Assembly: GCF_902167145.1 (NCBI RefSeq)
Contig: NC_050102.1
Coordinates: 7,378,850-7,442,849, forward strand
Reading direction: 5' to 3'
Source: Zea mays
Taxonomy: Eukaryota > Streptophyta > Magnoliopsida > Poales > Poaceae
Length of the DNA stretch: 64,000 nucleotides
In this document: piece after piece, positions 30,924-43,666 of the stretch
Numbering within the stretch: position 1 is the first letter of the stretch
How the letters are laid out: each line of letters starts with the position of its first letter
Notes under the pieces: generated by a model
What the model saw: only the letters and a program-made list of their open reading frames with translations
The model's database searches: none
What the model was told of the DNA's origin: nothing
Position numbers and translations under genes: made by a program

Positions 30924-32686
30924 TGAAAGTTGCCTAGAGGGGGGTGAATAGGCAAGTTGAAACTTTTTCAACAAAAACTAGAAACGAACTGGGTGAAACC
31001 GGTTCAACCGGTGTCAAAACCGGTTCAACCGGTTTGCATGAGCTCAACTAAAGAATGAGATATAAAACTGAATTGATCTCGAAATCCACCCAGTTAACTT
31101 TGGAAATGAGATGTTCTAGTTGATCCACAGGGTTCAAAGTAGTAGATCTAAGAAGGGCACTTCTCAAAATCCACACACCAAAAAGATATAAACAAATCTT
31201 CCACGAAATGGTGAGAGAACGAAGAACACAAACACACAATGAGCAAGAACACAAGAGACACAAGATTTATCCCGAGGTTCGGTCACACCACCAAGGTGCC
31301 CTACTTCCTCGTTGAGGCGCCCACAAAGAGCCGGGTCTGTTTTAACCCTAATCCTCCCTTTTCCGACCACAAAGGTCAAGCCCACACAATAATCTTTGCT
31401 CAAACGAGCGGGTAATACAAACTTTCTTGTGGTCTTCCACAAGATTTGGAGACTCACAAGAGACACCTAGTCGTCTAGGAACTAGAAGCTCCAAGAGTAA
31501 TGAATCCACAAAGAACTCGATGTAGTACCAAAGCTCGAATCAAGAAGAGCAAGAGAGATTTGGAGATGAAGCACAAAAACTGCAGCTCTCAAACTCACTC
31601 AAAGATTTCTCTCCAAAGATTTGAAATGGGAGAGGCAAGAGGTGTGTGAGAGAGAGTGGGAGGTGTTTCTCAGGTTAGGAATGGAGTCCAAGTCATGCTC
31701 TCCTATGGGGGAGAGAGGTAGGAGTGAGTATATATAGGTGGGGCTCCAAAACTAGCCGTTTTTGACTTTTCTGCCCAAAAACCGGTTGAACCGGTTTTCA
31801 AAAAGCTGCGCACAACTTTTTGGCTGACACAGCAGACTGGCAGAAAAACGTGAACAGTGCAAAAACCGGTTGAACCTGTTTCCACTAGACAAAAACCGGT
31901 TGAGTGTCCGGCTGAACCAGTATTTTCCAAAAAGGTGAACAGTGCAAAAACCGGTTGAACCTGTTTTAAAACTGGTTGAACCTGTATTTTCCAAAAAGCA
32001 TTTTTGGCCAAGATAGACTTAAAAAGGTTGTACTACATACTTTCACTAAGGATTAACAAGGGTAAAATGGAAGTTTTAGATCAAGGATTTTGAGCTTTAG
32101 TACCAACACCAACCTTCTTTATGGATCCCCCTTGATAGTACGACGATTCCTATACTCAAGTCAAATAAAAAATAATTAAGTAAACTCCTTGAGTCATTGG
32201 TGTCTCAAGTGTGATTTCTCCATGGTGTTGCTTCATAAGGATCACAAACATCTTAGTCTCACCTTCTGAAGCAAACACAAAGCAAACCATGTGACTTGTA
32301 CCATTTCACCATATATGAGTTCAAATCATGGCTTCAAGTCACCTTACTGATGTATCAACATGTTGTAACTCTTCATAGCTGATTAGTTCATCGACTTATT
32401 GCAAGTACTCTCTTCTTCACCTTAGCCATGGTACCTTGGTCTACAAGTCGTCGCTTGGCCTTCACCTTCGCTTAGTTCCTCGAAGCCCTTTCCTTGCTAT
32501 CTTCACTCTATCAAGCCATTCTTGAGTCACATCCTTGTGTTGAACCTTTGTTCACTGTCATTATACACTATTCAAGTATGTTCATCATACTGAATTTCCT
32601 GTTCAACACTTAGCAAACTTGTTAGTCCTTTAAATGTGTTGTCATCCAATTCACCAAAACTCACAAAAGGGATGAATGCACTTCCA
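30924..32686 (-). mobile_element. Solo Sirevirus-type LTR (S)
   Basis: 1,763 bp, TGAAAGTTGCCTAGAGG...TGCACTTCCA, flanked by CTAAG at 30,919-30,923 and 32,687-32,691. The terminus is that of Sirevirus LTRs in minus orientation. It has a TATATATA-type box (about 31,728-31,736) and many CCGGTT-core palindromes (AACCGGTTCAACCGGTT) in two clusters, at about 30,998-31,040 and 31,780-31,985. There is no internal coding region, so it is the product of LTR-LTR recombination. It is a different family from A, C and D. Confidence 0.88.
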
Positions 32687-32952
32687 CTAAGGCACGTGGT
32701 GGAACACACAACACACCACGCGAAGTCGCAGACAGACGTGGCAACACCGCCAACATTGGTCGGTGCCCTCTCGCTCTCGCCCTCGCTGTCTCGCGCGACG
32801 CTTGTAACCCCTACTACAAGCACCCCAGTGCGAGATAACACAAGCCACATTTCCCTCTTGTGTTCCATCTTGCATCAACCCATCTGGGAAGGGACACGCA
32901 ACAACAAATTTACTGGTTGGTTGACGGTCCTCGTGGGTCCGAAACGCTGACA

Positions 32953-32972
32953 GTTGGCGCGCCAGGTAGGGG
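32953..32972 (+). other. Primer-binding site of element E
   Basis: GTTGGCGCGCCAGGTAGGGG directly follows the LTR and matches B's site. Confidence 0.7.
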
Positions 32973-35652
32973 CTCGCTGCGTGTTAACTAACACTTTCCC
33001 GTTGAGTTCCAGATGGGTAGCCTCCAACAGCCTCTTCAGCCGGGGACGCTGCTCCGCTTCGGGAGTCTCGAGTTCATGTCCCTCGACGGCAGCTACGACA
33101 TGGTACTCCTCCCCCCGTAGCGCGACAGCAACAACGACAGTCGGCTCGCCCGGCAGCGGCGAGCTCGACGACGACTTCCCACCGTGGCAGAAGAGGAACA
33201 CCCGGGTTTGCCCCGCCACCCTCCTCGCCGGAGGAGGAGGAGACGGGGAAACCGTGGCCATGCAGAAGGCGGCACCTCGTGGACTGTCGGGCCAGAGCGA
33301 GTCGACGACGCCGGCACCCCTGCGAGGGCCATGTCGTGTGTTGTCCTCGCACCTGAGACAACGATGGGTGTCGCTTCCCCGCTACGTGCCAACCCCGAGC
33401 GGGCTGATGACGCCAGCACCCTCGCAAAGGACTTGCTGGGCATTAGCCTCGTACCTGAGATAACGGTGCAGTCCGTCCCCGACGCGACTTTGCCACCGTC
33501 CATCGACCAAGAGGTACCGTCCGTTTTCCACACTGTCCCTTTTAGATTCAGCCTCGATCCACCAAGCGACCCCGCTTCGGTGAGCGCTTTCGCAAGGGCA
33601 TACCCTGACCTTCCAGGGTATCCTATGCGGTCATCTTGGGACCGACTGACGGCCGTCTCAACCTCCGGACCTGTGGGTTCCGAGGAAGACGATGACTCCG
33701 ACTTCGGTTGGGATTTCTCCGGACTCAGTGATCCTAGTGCCATGCGAGACTTCATGTCCGCATGTGACTACTGCCTCTCTGGCTGCTCTGACGATGGCCA
33801 CAGCCTCGGCGACGAGGGTTGCGACCCGAGTCGCGAGTGTTTCCACATCGATCAGGGGGATCACGGCGAGGACAACCACCTCGGCATGCCGCAATATGAC
33901 AATGCCCCTGTGCCTGCGTCTCACGTTGACATCCCGCGGGAGCTAGCTATGGTCCTAGTCCTTGCGGGGGGTCAGGACACACAGCTCGAGCAATTCCGCG
34001 AGATGCAGGCCAAGCTCGACGAAGAAGCGGGGTGGCTTGTGCAGCTCCGACAAAACATTGAGCAGGAGTGGGCAGGCCGAGCACTTGCCGGAGGAGCGCC
34101 TCATCGGGCCTAAGACGTCCAGCGCCGAATCGTTGACGATGCCAGGGCAAGGCTGCCCCCGACCTTCAGCGGGGTCGGCAAGAATCTAGCTGCAGCAGCA
34201 ATGCTACTCCGAGCAATGCCGGAGCCATCCACCACCGAGAGACGGCGTATCCAGGACGAACTCAAGGGTCTCCTGGAGAACGCAGCGGTCCGACGGGCCA
34301 AGAGCTCTGCCTCCTGAAGGCAAGGGTGTCCCTCGGAGCATCGCGCAACGTCCTCCCGACTCCTGCGGGAGGCCTCGGTCCGCACCGGGCGCACGCGGGA
34401 CGGGACGCCTGCAGCCCCGGATCGCCTCGGCGACGAGCACCATCACCGCGACCATCGAGCCCGCCTCGAAGAGAAGGTGCGCCGAGGCTACCACCCCAGG
34501 CGCGGAGGGCGCTACGACAGTGAGGAGGACCGGAGCCCCTCGCCCGAACCGCCAGGGCCGAGGGTCTTCAGCCGGGCCATACGACGGGCGCCGTTCCCAG
34601 CCCGGTTCTGAGCCCCGACTACCATCACCAAGTACTCAGGGGAGACAAGGCCGGAGTTGTGGCTTGCGGATTACCGACTGGCATGCCAGTTGGGAGGGAC
34701 GAGCGACGACAACCTCATCATCCGCAACCTCCCCCTTTTCCTCTCCGACGCTGCCCGAGCATGGCTGGATCATCTGCCTCCTGCGCAGATCTCCGACTGG
34801 GACGACCTGGTCAAGGCCTTCGCGAGAAACTTCCAAGGTACGTGCGTACGCCCTGGAAACTCATGGGACCTCCGAAGCTGCCGCCAGCAGTCAGGGGAAT
34901 CCCTGCGAGAGTACATCCTACGGTTTTCGAAGCAGCGCATCGAGCTACCCAACATCACCGACTTGGACGTAATCGGGGCATTCATCGTCGGCATCATGTG
35001 CCGGGACCTGGTGAGCAAACTAGGGTGCAAGACTCCCACCAAGGCGAGCGAATTGATGGACATCGCCACCAAGTTCGCCTCTGGTCAGGAGGCGGTCGAA
35101 GCCATCTTCCGAAAGGACAAGCAGCCTCAAGGAAGACAGAAGGAAGACGCCCCCGAGGCGTTCGGCCCGCGCGGCTCGAAAAAGAATGCCAAGAAGAAGG
35201 CGCAAGCAAAGCGCGACGCCGTTGACGCGGATCTCGTCGCTGCTGCCGAGCACAGGAATCCTTGGAAGCCTCCCGGAGGAGTCAACACATTTGACAAGAT
35301 GCTCAAGGAGTCGTGCCCCTATCACAGGGGTCCCGTCAAGCACACCCTTGAGGAGTGTGACATGCTCCGGCGCTACTTCATCAAGGCGGGACCCTCGGTA
35401 GAAGGTGGCAAGGACCAAGGCAACAACAAGAAGGGGGCGACAAGGATGAGGAGTTCCCGGAGGTCCGCGACTGCTTCATGATCTACGGCGGGCAGGTGGC
35501 GAACGCCTCGGCTCGACACCGCAAGCAGGAGCACCGGGAGGTCTACTCGGTGAAGGTAGCGGCGCCAGTCTACCTAGACTGGTCCGACAAGCCCATCACC
35601 TTCGACCAAGGCGACCACCCCGACTATGTGTCGAGCCCAGGAAGGTACCCGC

Positions 35653-36927
35653 TGAAAGTCGCCTAGAGGGGGGGTGAATAGGGCGAAACTGAAATTTATA
35701 AAGTTAATCACAACTACAAGTCGGGTTAGTGTTAGAAATATAATCAAGTCCGCGAGAGGGTGCAAAACAAATCGCAAGCGAATAAAGAGTGAGACACGCG
35801 GATTTGTTTTACCGAGGTTCGGTTCTCGCAAACCTACTCCCCGTTGAGGTGGTCACAAAGACCGGGTCTCTTTCAACCCTTTCCCTCTCTCAAACGGTCC
35901 CTCGGACCGAGTGAGCTTTCTCTTCTCAAATCAACCGGGAACAAAACTTCCCCGCAAGGACCACCACACAATTGGTGTCTCTTGCCTCGGTTACAAGTGA
36001 GTTTTGATCACAAGAAAAGAATCAGAGAAGAAAGCAATCCAAGCGCAAGAGCTCGAAAGAACACAAGCAAATCTCTCTCACTAGTCACTAAGGCGTTGTG
36101 TGGAGTTTGGAGAGGATTTGATCACTTGGATGTGTCTAGAATTGAATGCTAGAGCTCTTGTAAGTAGTTGAAGTGGGAAAACTTGGATGACTTGAATGTG
36201 GGGTGGTTGGGGGTATTTATAACCCCAACCACCAAACTAGCTGTTTGGTGGGGCTGTCTGTCGCATGGTGCACCGGACAGTCCGGTGCACACCAGACAGT
36301 GTCCGGTGCGCCAGCCACGTCACCAGGCCGTTGGGTTTCGATCGTTGGAGCTCTGACTGCTGGGCCCGCCTGGATGTCCGGTGGCACACCGGACATGGCC
36401 TGTAGAGTGTCTGGTGCGCCACTTCACGCGTGCCTAACTTCTGCGCGCTCTGGCGCGCATTTAATGTTGTAGCAGGTGACCGTTGGCGCCGAATAGTCGT
36501 TGCTCCGCTGGCTCACCGGACAGTCCGGTGTACACCGGACACGTCCGGTGAATTATAGCGGAGCAAATTCCCGAAGCTGGCGAGTTCCAGAGTTGCTCTC
36601 CCCTGGGGCACCGGACAGTCCGGTGAATTATAGTGGAGCACCTCTGGATTTTCCCGAAGGTGAAGAGTTCAGTGTGAAGTCCCCTGGTGCACCGGACACT
36701 GTCCGGTGGCACACCGAACAGTCCGGTGCGCCAGACCAGGGCACACTTCGGTTATCCCTTGCTCTCTTGTTGAACCCAATTCTTGGTCTTTTTATTGGCT
36801 AAGTGTGAACCTTTGGCACCTGTATAACTTATACACTAGAGCAAAACTAGTTAGTCCAATTATTTGTGTTGGGCAATTCAACCACCAAAATTAATTAGGA
36901 AATAGGTGTAAGCCTAATTCCCTTTCA
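35653..36927 (-). repeat. 3' LTR of element D
   Basis: 1,275 bp, 23 bp shorter than its partner, mainly because one CACCGGAC...GTCCGGTG unit is missing near 36,612. The TATA inverted-repeat module is at 36,202-36,233. Confidence 0.93.
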
Positions 36928-37560
36928 ATCTCCCCCTTTTTGGTGATTGATGCCAACACAAATCAAAGCAAATATAGAAGTGCATAATTGAACTAGTTTG
37001 CATAATGTAAGTGCAAAGGTTGCTTGGAATTGAGCCAATATAAATACTTATAAGATATGCATGGATTGTTTCTTCATTTTTAATATTTTGGACCACGCTT
37101 GCACCACTTGTTTTGTTTTTGCAAATTCTTTTGTAAATCCTTTTCAAAGTTCTTTTGCAAATAGTCAAAGGTAAATGAATAAGATTTTGCGAAGCATTTT
37201 TAAGATTTAAAGTTTTCTCCCCCTGTTTCAAATGCTTTTCCTTTGACTAAACAAAACTCCCCCTAAATGAAATCCTCCTCTTAGTGTTCAAGAGGGTTTT
37301 GTTGTATAAATTTTGAAGTACTACTTTCTCCCCCTTTGGAGCATAATAAGATACCAATTTGAAATTTCCAATTGAAAATTATTTTAAAAGGTGGTGGTGC
37401 GGTCCTTTTGCTTTGGGCTAATACTTTCTCCCCCTTTGGCATGAATCGCCAAAAACGGAGTCATTAGAGCCCTTTTAGTAACTTTATCCCCCTTTGGTCA
37501 TAAATAAATGAGTGAAGATTATACCAAAATAGGAGAGATGCTCTCTCCCCCAAAGATGGA
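36928..37560 (-). other. Multiple polypurine tracts of element D
   Basis: Minus-strand AAAGGGGGAGA-type tracts (seen as TCTCCCCCT on the plus strand) lie at about 36,930, 37,215, 37,325, 37,425, 37,487 and 37,545, between RNase H and the 3' LTR. Confidence 0.85.
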
Positions 37561-37741
37561 GAGTTGCTCGGAGTGACGGCGAAGGATGAGTTACATAGTG
37601 GAAGCCTTTGTCTTCGCCGAGGACTCCAATTCCCTTTCAATATACCTATGACTTGGTTTGAAATTCACTTGAGAACACATTAGTCATAGCATATATAAAA
37701 GAGACATGATCATAGGTATATGAATGAGCTATGTGTGCAAA

Positions 37742-40700
37742 TCAACAAAAGAAGTTCCTAGAATCAAGAATATTTAGCTCATGCCTAAGTTTGTTAAAAG
37801 TTTGTTCATCTAGTGGCTTGGTAAAGATATCGGCTAATTGATCTTTAGTGTTAATATATGAAATTTCGATATCTCCCTTTTGTTGGTGATCCCTTAGAAA
37901 GTGATACCGAATGGCTATATGTTTAGTGCGGCTATGCTCAACGGGATTATCCGCCATGCGGATTGCACTCTCATTATCACATAGAAGAGGAACTTTGGTT
38001 AGTTTGTAACCGTAGTCCCTAAGGGTTTGCCTCATCCAAAGCAGTTGCGCGCAACAATGTCCTGCGGCAATGTACTCGGCCTCGGCGGTAGAAAGAGCTA
38101 CGGAATTTTGCTTCTTTGAAGCCCAAGACACCAAGGATCTTCTTAAGAACTGGCAAGTCCCCGATGTGCTCTTTCTATTGATTTTACACCCCGCCCAATC
38201 GGCATCCGAATAACCAATTAAATCAAATGTGGATCCCCTTGGATACCAAAGCCCAAACTTAGGAGTATAAACCAAATATCTCAAGATTCGTTTCACGGCC
38301 GTAAGGTGAGCTTCCTTAGGGTCGGCTTGGAATCTTGCACACATGCATACGGAAAGCATAATATCCGGTCAAGATGCACATAATTAGAGTAAAGAGCCAA
38401 TCATCGACCGGTATACCTTTTGATCCACGGACTTACCTCCTTCGTCGAGATCGAGATGCCCATTGGTTCCCATGGGTGTCTTGATGGGTTTGGCATCCTT
38501 CATCCCAAACTTGCTTAGTATACTTCGTTTGGCTAAGGAAGGTGCCCTCTTGGAGTTGCTTCACTTGAAATCCCAAGAAATACTTCAACTCCCCCATCAT
38601 AGACATCTCGAACTTTTGCGTCATGATCCTACTAAATTCTTCACATGTAGACTCGTTAGTAGACCCAAATATAATATCATCAACATAAATTTGGCATACA
38701 AACAAGTCATTCTCAAGAGTTTTAGTGAATAAAGTAGGATCGGCCTTTCCAACTTTGAAGCCATTAGTGATAAGAAAATCTCTAAGGCATTCATACCATG
38801 CTCTTGGGGCTTGCTTTAGCCCATAAAGTGCCTTAGAGAGTTTATAGACATGATTAGGGTACTCACTATCTTCAAAGCCGGGAGGTTGCTCAACATAGAC
38901 CTCTTCCTTGATTGGTCCATTGAGGAAGGCACTTTTCATGTCCATTTGATAAAGCTTAAAGCCATGGTAAGTAGCATAGGCCAATAATATACGAATTGAC
39001 TCAAGCCTAGCTACGGGTGCATAGGTTTCACCGAAATCCAAACCTTCGACTTGGGAGTATCCCTTGGCCACAAGTCGTGCTTTGTTCCTTGTCACCACAC
39101 CATGCTCGTCTTGCTTGTTGCGGAACACCCATTTGGTTCCTACAACATTTTGATTAGGACGTGGAACTAAATGCCATACCTCATTCCTAGTGAAGTTGTT
39201 GAGCTCCTCTTGCATCGCCACCACCCAATCCGAATCTTGTAGTGCTTCCTCTATCCTGTGTGGCTCAATAGAGGAAACAAAAGAGTAATGCTCACAAAAA
39301 TGTGCAACACGAGATCTAGTGGTTACCCCCTTATGAATGTCGCCGAGGATGGTGCCGACGGGGTGATCTCGTTGGATTGCTTGGTGGACTCTTGGGTGTG
39401 GCGGTCTTGCTTCTTCATCCTCCTTGTCTTGATCATTTGCATCTCCCCCTTGATTATTGCCGTCATCTTGAGGTGGCTCATTTGCTTGATCTTCTACTTC
39501 ATCAACTTGAGCTTCATCCTCATTTTGAGTTAGTGGAGATGCTTGCGTGGAGGAGGATGGTTGATCTTGTGCATTTGGAGGCTCTTCGGATTCCTTAGGA
39601 CACACATCCCTAATGGACATGTTCCTTAGCGCGATGCACGGAGCCTCTTCATCACCTATCTCATCAAGATCAACTTGCTCTACTTAAGAGCCGTTAGTCT
39701 CATCAAACACAACGTCACAAGAAACTTCAACTTGTCCAGAGGACTTGTTAAAGACTCTATATGCCCTTGTGTTTGAATCATATCCTAGTAAAAAGCCTTC
39801 TACAGTCTTAGGAGCAAATTTAGATTATCTACCTCTTTTAACAAGAATAAAGCATTTGCTACCAAAGACTCTAAAATATGAAATATTGGGCTTTTTACTG
39901 GTAAGGAGTTCATATGATGTCTTCTTGAGGATTCGGTGTAGATACAACCGGTTGATGGCGTAGCAGGCGGTGTTGACCGCCTCGGCCCAAAACCGATCCG
40001 ATGTCTTGTACTCATCAAGCATGGTTCTTGCCATGTCCAATAGAGTTCGATTCTTCCTCTCCACTACACCATTTTGTTGTGGCGTGTAGGGAGAAGAGAA
40101 CTCATGCTTGATGCCCTCCTCCTCAAGGAAGCCTTCAGTTTGAGAATTCTTGAACTCCGTCCCGTTGTCGCTTCTAATTTTCTTGATCCTCAAGCCAAAC
40201 TCATTTTGAGCCCGTCTCAAGAATCCCTTTAAGGTCTCTTGGGTATGAGATTTTTCCTGCAAAAAGAATACCCAAGTGAAGCGAGAATAATCATCCACAA
40301 TAACTAGATAGTACTTACTCATGTCGATGCTTATGTAAGCTATCGGGTCGAATAGATCCATGTGTAGGAGCTCCAGTGGCCTGTCAGTCGTCATGATGTT
40401 CTTGTGTGGATGGTGAGCACCAACTTGCTTCCCTGCTTGACATGCGCTACAAATCCTGTCTTTCTCAAAATGAACATTGGTTAATCCTAAAATGTGCTCT
40501 CCCTTTAGAAGCTTATGAAGATTCTTCATCCCAACATGTGCTAGTCGGCGGTGCCAGAGCCAGCCCATGTTAGTCTTAGGAATTAAGCAAGTGTCGAGTT
40601 CAGCTCTATCAAAATCTACCAAGTATAGCTGACCCTCTAACACTCCCTTAAATGCTATTGAATCATCACTTCTTCTAAAGACAGTGACACCTACATCAGT

Positions 40701-40960
40701 GAATAGACAGTTGTAGCCCATTTGACATAATTGAGATACAGAAAGCAAATTGTAATCTAATGAATCTACAAGAAAAACATTGGAAATAGAATGGTCAGGA
40801 GATATAGCAATTTTACCCAGTCCTTTGACCAAACCTTGATTTCCATCCCCGAATGTGATCGCTCTTTGGGGATCTTGGTTTTTCTCATAGGAGGAGAACA
40901 TTTTCTTCTCCCCTGTCATGTGGTTTGTGCACCCGCTGTCGATGATCCAACTTGAGCCCC
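37742..40960 (-). pseudogene. pol: Element D pol
   Basis: On the minus strand: protease WIIDSG (about 40,950), an integrase finger and core (MDLFDP with Gly replaced by Asp against A, RSDNGTEF, GVVERKNR), RT with YVDDIIFG (about 38,685), and RNase H with [14 protein letters not shown] and CDNESAI, ending at 37,742. Breaks are an AAA-to-TAA stop near 39,827, a CAA-to-TAA stop near 39,688, a frameshift near 38,450 and a CGA-to-TGA stop near 38,370. All catalytic motifs remain readable, which is why it serves as the reference for the breaks in A and C. Confidence 0.9.
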
Positions 40961-40986
40961 CGGATGCATAAACCTACAAAACATTT

Positions 40987-43618
40987 TTAGTTCCTGACTT
41001 TAGGTACCCAAATGGTTTTGGGTCCTTTGGCATTAGATACAAGAACTTTGGGTACCCAAACACAAGTCTTTGACCCCTTGTGCTTGCCCCCAACATATTT
41101 GGCAACTACCTTGCCGGATTTGTTAGTTAACACATAAGATGCATCAAAGGTTTTAAATGAAATGTCATGTTCATTTGATGCACTAGGAGTTTTCTTCTTA
41201 GGCAACTTAGCACGGGTTGGTTGCCTAGAACTAGATGTCTCACCCTTATACATAAATGCATGGTTAGGGCCAGAGTGAGACTTCCTAGAGTGAATTCTCC
41301 TAATCTTGCTCTCAGGATAACCGACAGGGTATAAAATGTAACCCTCGTTATCCTGAGGCATGGGAGCCTTTCCCTTAACAAAGTTAGACAATTTCTTAGG
41401 AGGGGCATTAAGTTTGACATTGCCTCCCTGTTGGAAGCCAATGTCATCCTTGATGCCAGGGCGTCTCCCACTATAAAGCATACTACGAGCAAATTTAAAT
41501 TTTTCATTTTCCAAATCATGCTCGGCAATTTTTGCATCTAGCTTAGCTATATGATCATTTTGTTGTTTAATTAAAGTCATAGGATCATGTATAGCATTAA
41601 TATCAACATCTCTACATCTAGTGCAAATAGAAGTATGTTCAACGATAGATGTAGAGGGTTTGCAAGAATTAAGTTCAACAATCTTAGAACGCAATATATC
41701 ATTTTTATCTCTAAGATCGGAAATAGTAGCATTGCAAACATCAAAATTTTTAGCCTTAGCAAGCAATTTTTCATTTTCATCTCTAAGGCTAGCAAGAGAA
41801 ATGTTTAATTCATTAATCTTAGCAAGTAAATCATCACTATCATTTCTAAGATTTGGAATTGAAACATTACAAGCAATGGAATCAACCTTAGCTAACAAAT
41901 TAGCATTTTCATTTCTAAGGTTGTCTATAGTCTCATGGCAAGTGCTTAGCTCACTAGATAATTTTTCACATTTTTCAACTTCTAGAGCATAAGCATTTTT
42001 AACTTTAACATGCTTTTTGTTTTCCTTGATCAGAAAGTCCTCTTGGGAGTCCAAGAGATCATCCTTCTCATGGATGACACTATTTAATTCATTTAATTTC
42101 TCTTTTTGTTGCATGTTTAAGTTGGCAAAAAGAGTACGTAAATTATCTTCCTCATCACTAGCATTATCATCACTAGAGGATTCATATCTAGTGGAGGATT
42201 TAGATTTAACCTTTTTCTTTTTGCCGTCCTTTGCAATGAGGCACTTGTGGACGACGTTGGGGAAGAGAGGTCCCTTGGTGACGGTGATGTTGGCGGCGTC
42301 CTCGTCGTCGGAGGAGTCGCTAGAGATTTCGTCGGAGTCCCACTCGCGACAAACATGGGCATCGCCGCCCTTCTTCTTGTAGTACCTCTTCTTCTCCTTT
42401 CTTCTCCCCTTCTTATCGTCGCCCCTGTCACTAGAAATAGGACATTTTGCTATAAAGTGACCGGGCTTACCACACTTGTAGCAAACCTTCTTGGAGCGGG
42501 GCTTGTAATCTTTCCCCCTCCTTTGCTTGAGGATTTGGCGGAAGCTTTTGATGACAAGCGCCATTTCCTCGTTGTCGAGCTTGGAGGCGTCGATGGGTGT
42601 TCTACTCGGTGTAGACTCCTCCTTCTTCTCTTCCGTCGCTTTGAATGCGACCGGTTGAGCTTCGGACGTAGAAGGACCGTCAAGCTCGTTGATCTTCCAT
42701 GAGCCCTTGATCATAAATTCAAAGCTCACAATATTCCCGATTACTTCCTCGGGAGTCATTAGTGTATATCTTGGATTGCCACGAATTAATTGTACTTGAG
42801 TAGGGTTAAGGAAAATAAGTGATCTTAAAATAACCTTAACCACTTCGTGGTCATCCCATTTCTTGCTCCCAAGGTTGTGCACTTGATTCACCAAGGTTTT
42901 GAGCCGGTTGTACATGTCTTGTGGCTCTTCCCCTTGGCGAAGACGGAAGCGACCGAGCTCCCCCTCTATCATTTCCCGCTTGGTGATCTTGGTGAGTTCA
43001 TCACCCTCGTGCGCAGTTTTGAGCACGTCCCAAACTTCCTTGGTGCTCTTTAGTCCTTGCACCTTGTTGTACTCCTCCCTACTTAGAGAGGCGAGGAGTA
43101 TTGTTGTGGCTTGGGAGTTGAAGTGCTCGATTTGGGCCACTTCATCCTCATCATAATCCTCATCCCCTACGGATGGTACCTGTGCTCCAAACTCAACAAC
43201 ATTCCATATACTTTTGTGGAGTGAGGTTAGATGAAATTTCATTAAATCACTCCACCTAGCATAATCTTCACCGTCAAAGGTTGGTGGTTTGCCTAATGGA
43301 ACGGAAAGTAATGGAGTATGTCTAGAAGTACGAGGATAGTGTAGGGGGATCTTACTAAACTTCTTGCGCTCATGGCGCTTAGAAGTTACGGAGGGCGCGT
43401 CGGAGCCGGAGGTAGATGGCGATGAGGTGTCGGTCTCGTAGTAGACCACCTTCCTCATCTTCTTTTTCTTGTCCCTACTCCGATGCGACTTGTGGGAAGA
43501 AGCCTTATTCTCCTTCCCTTTTTCCCTTTTTGCGGGACTCTTCCGATGAAGCCTTCCCGTGGCTTGTAGCGGGCTTGTCGCCGGTCTCCATCTCCTTCTT
43601 GGCGTGTTGTCCCGACAT
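40987..43618 (-). pseudogene. gag: Element D gag, frameshift near N-terminus
   Basis: The ATG at 43,618 (MSG start) is followed about 90 bases later by an altered A/G run (about 43,520-43,545) that breaks the frame. From 43,458 the frame is open for 823 codons, the longest Sirevirus Gag in the window. It contains the gag domain, CCHC knuckle (CYKCGKPGHFIAKC), acidic Ser/Asp-rich stretch, long coiled coil (repeated LRNE/LLAK heptads) and basic tail. The stop TAA is at 40,989-40,987. Pol lies in the +1 frame. Confidence 0.9.
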
Positions 43619-43652
43619 CACTTCGAGCGGTTAGGCTCTAATGAAGCACCAG

Positions 43653-43664
43653 GCTCTGATACCA
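43653..43664 (-). other. Primer-binding site of element D
   Basis: Minus-strand TGGTATCAGAGC, two bases from the 5' LTR; initiator-methionine tRNA type. Confidence 0.92.
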
Positions 43665-43666
43665 AT

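Larger units (their letters stand above)
30009..32952 (+). repeat. 5' LTR of element E, interrupted by a solo LTR
   Basis: Begins TGTCGGGTACCGTAATTAGG and ends CCGAAACGCTGACA. Removing the solo LTR and its 5-bp duplication leaves about 1,176 bp. Degenerate GC-rich units (CTCCGCCTCGCCCGA) at about 30,440-30,550 recall B's 57-bp array. Confidence 0.85.

Noticed and set aside
33074..33755. 220-codon minus-strand frame opposite E gag
   Set aside because: Antisense of E gag; E aligns with B on the plus strand and shows typical decay there.
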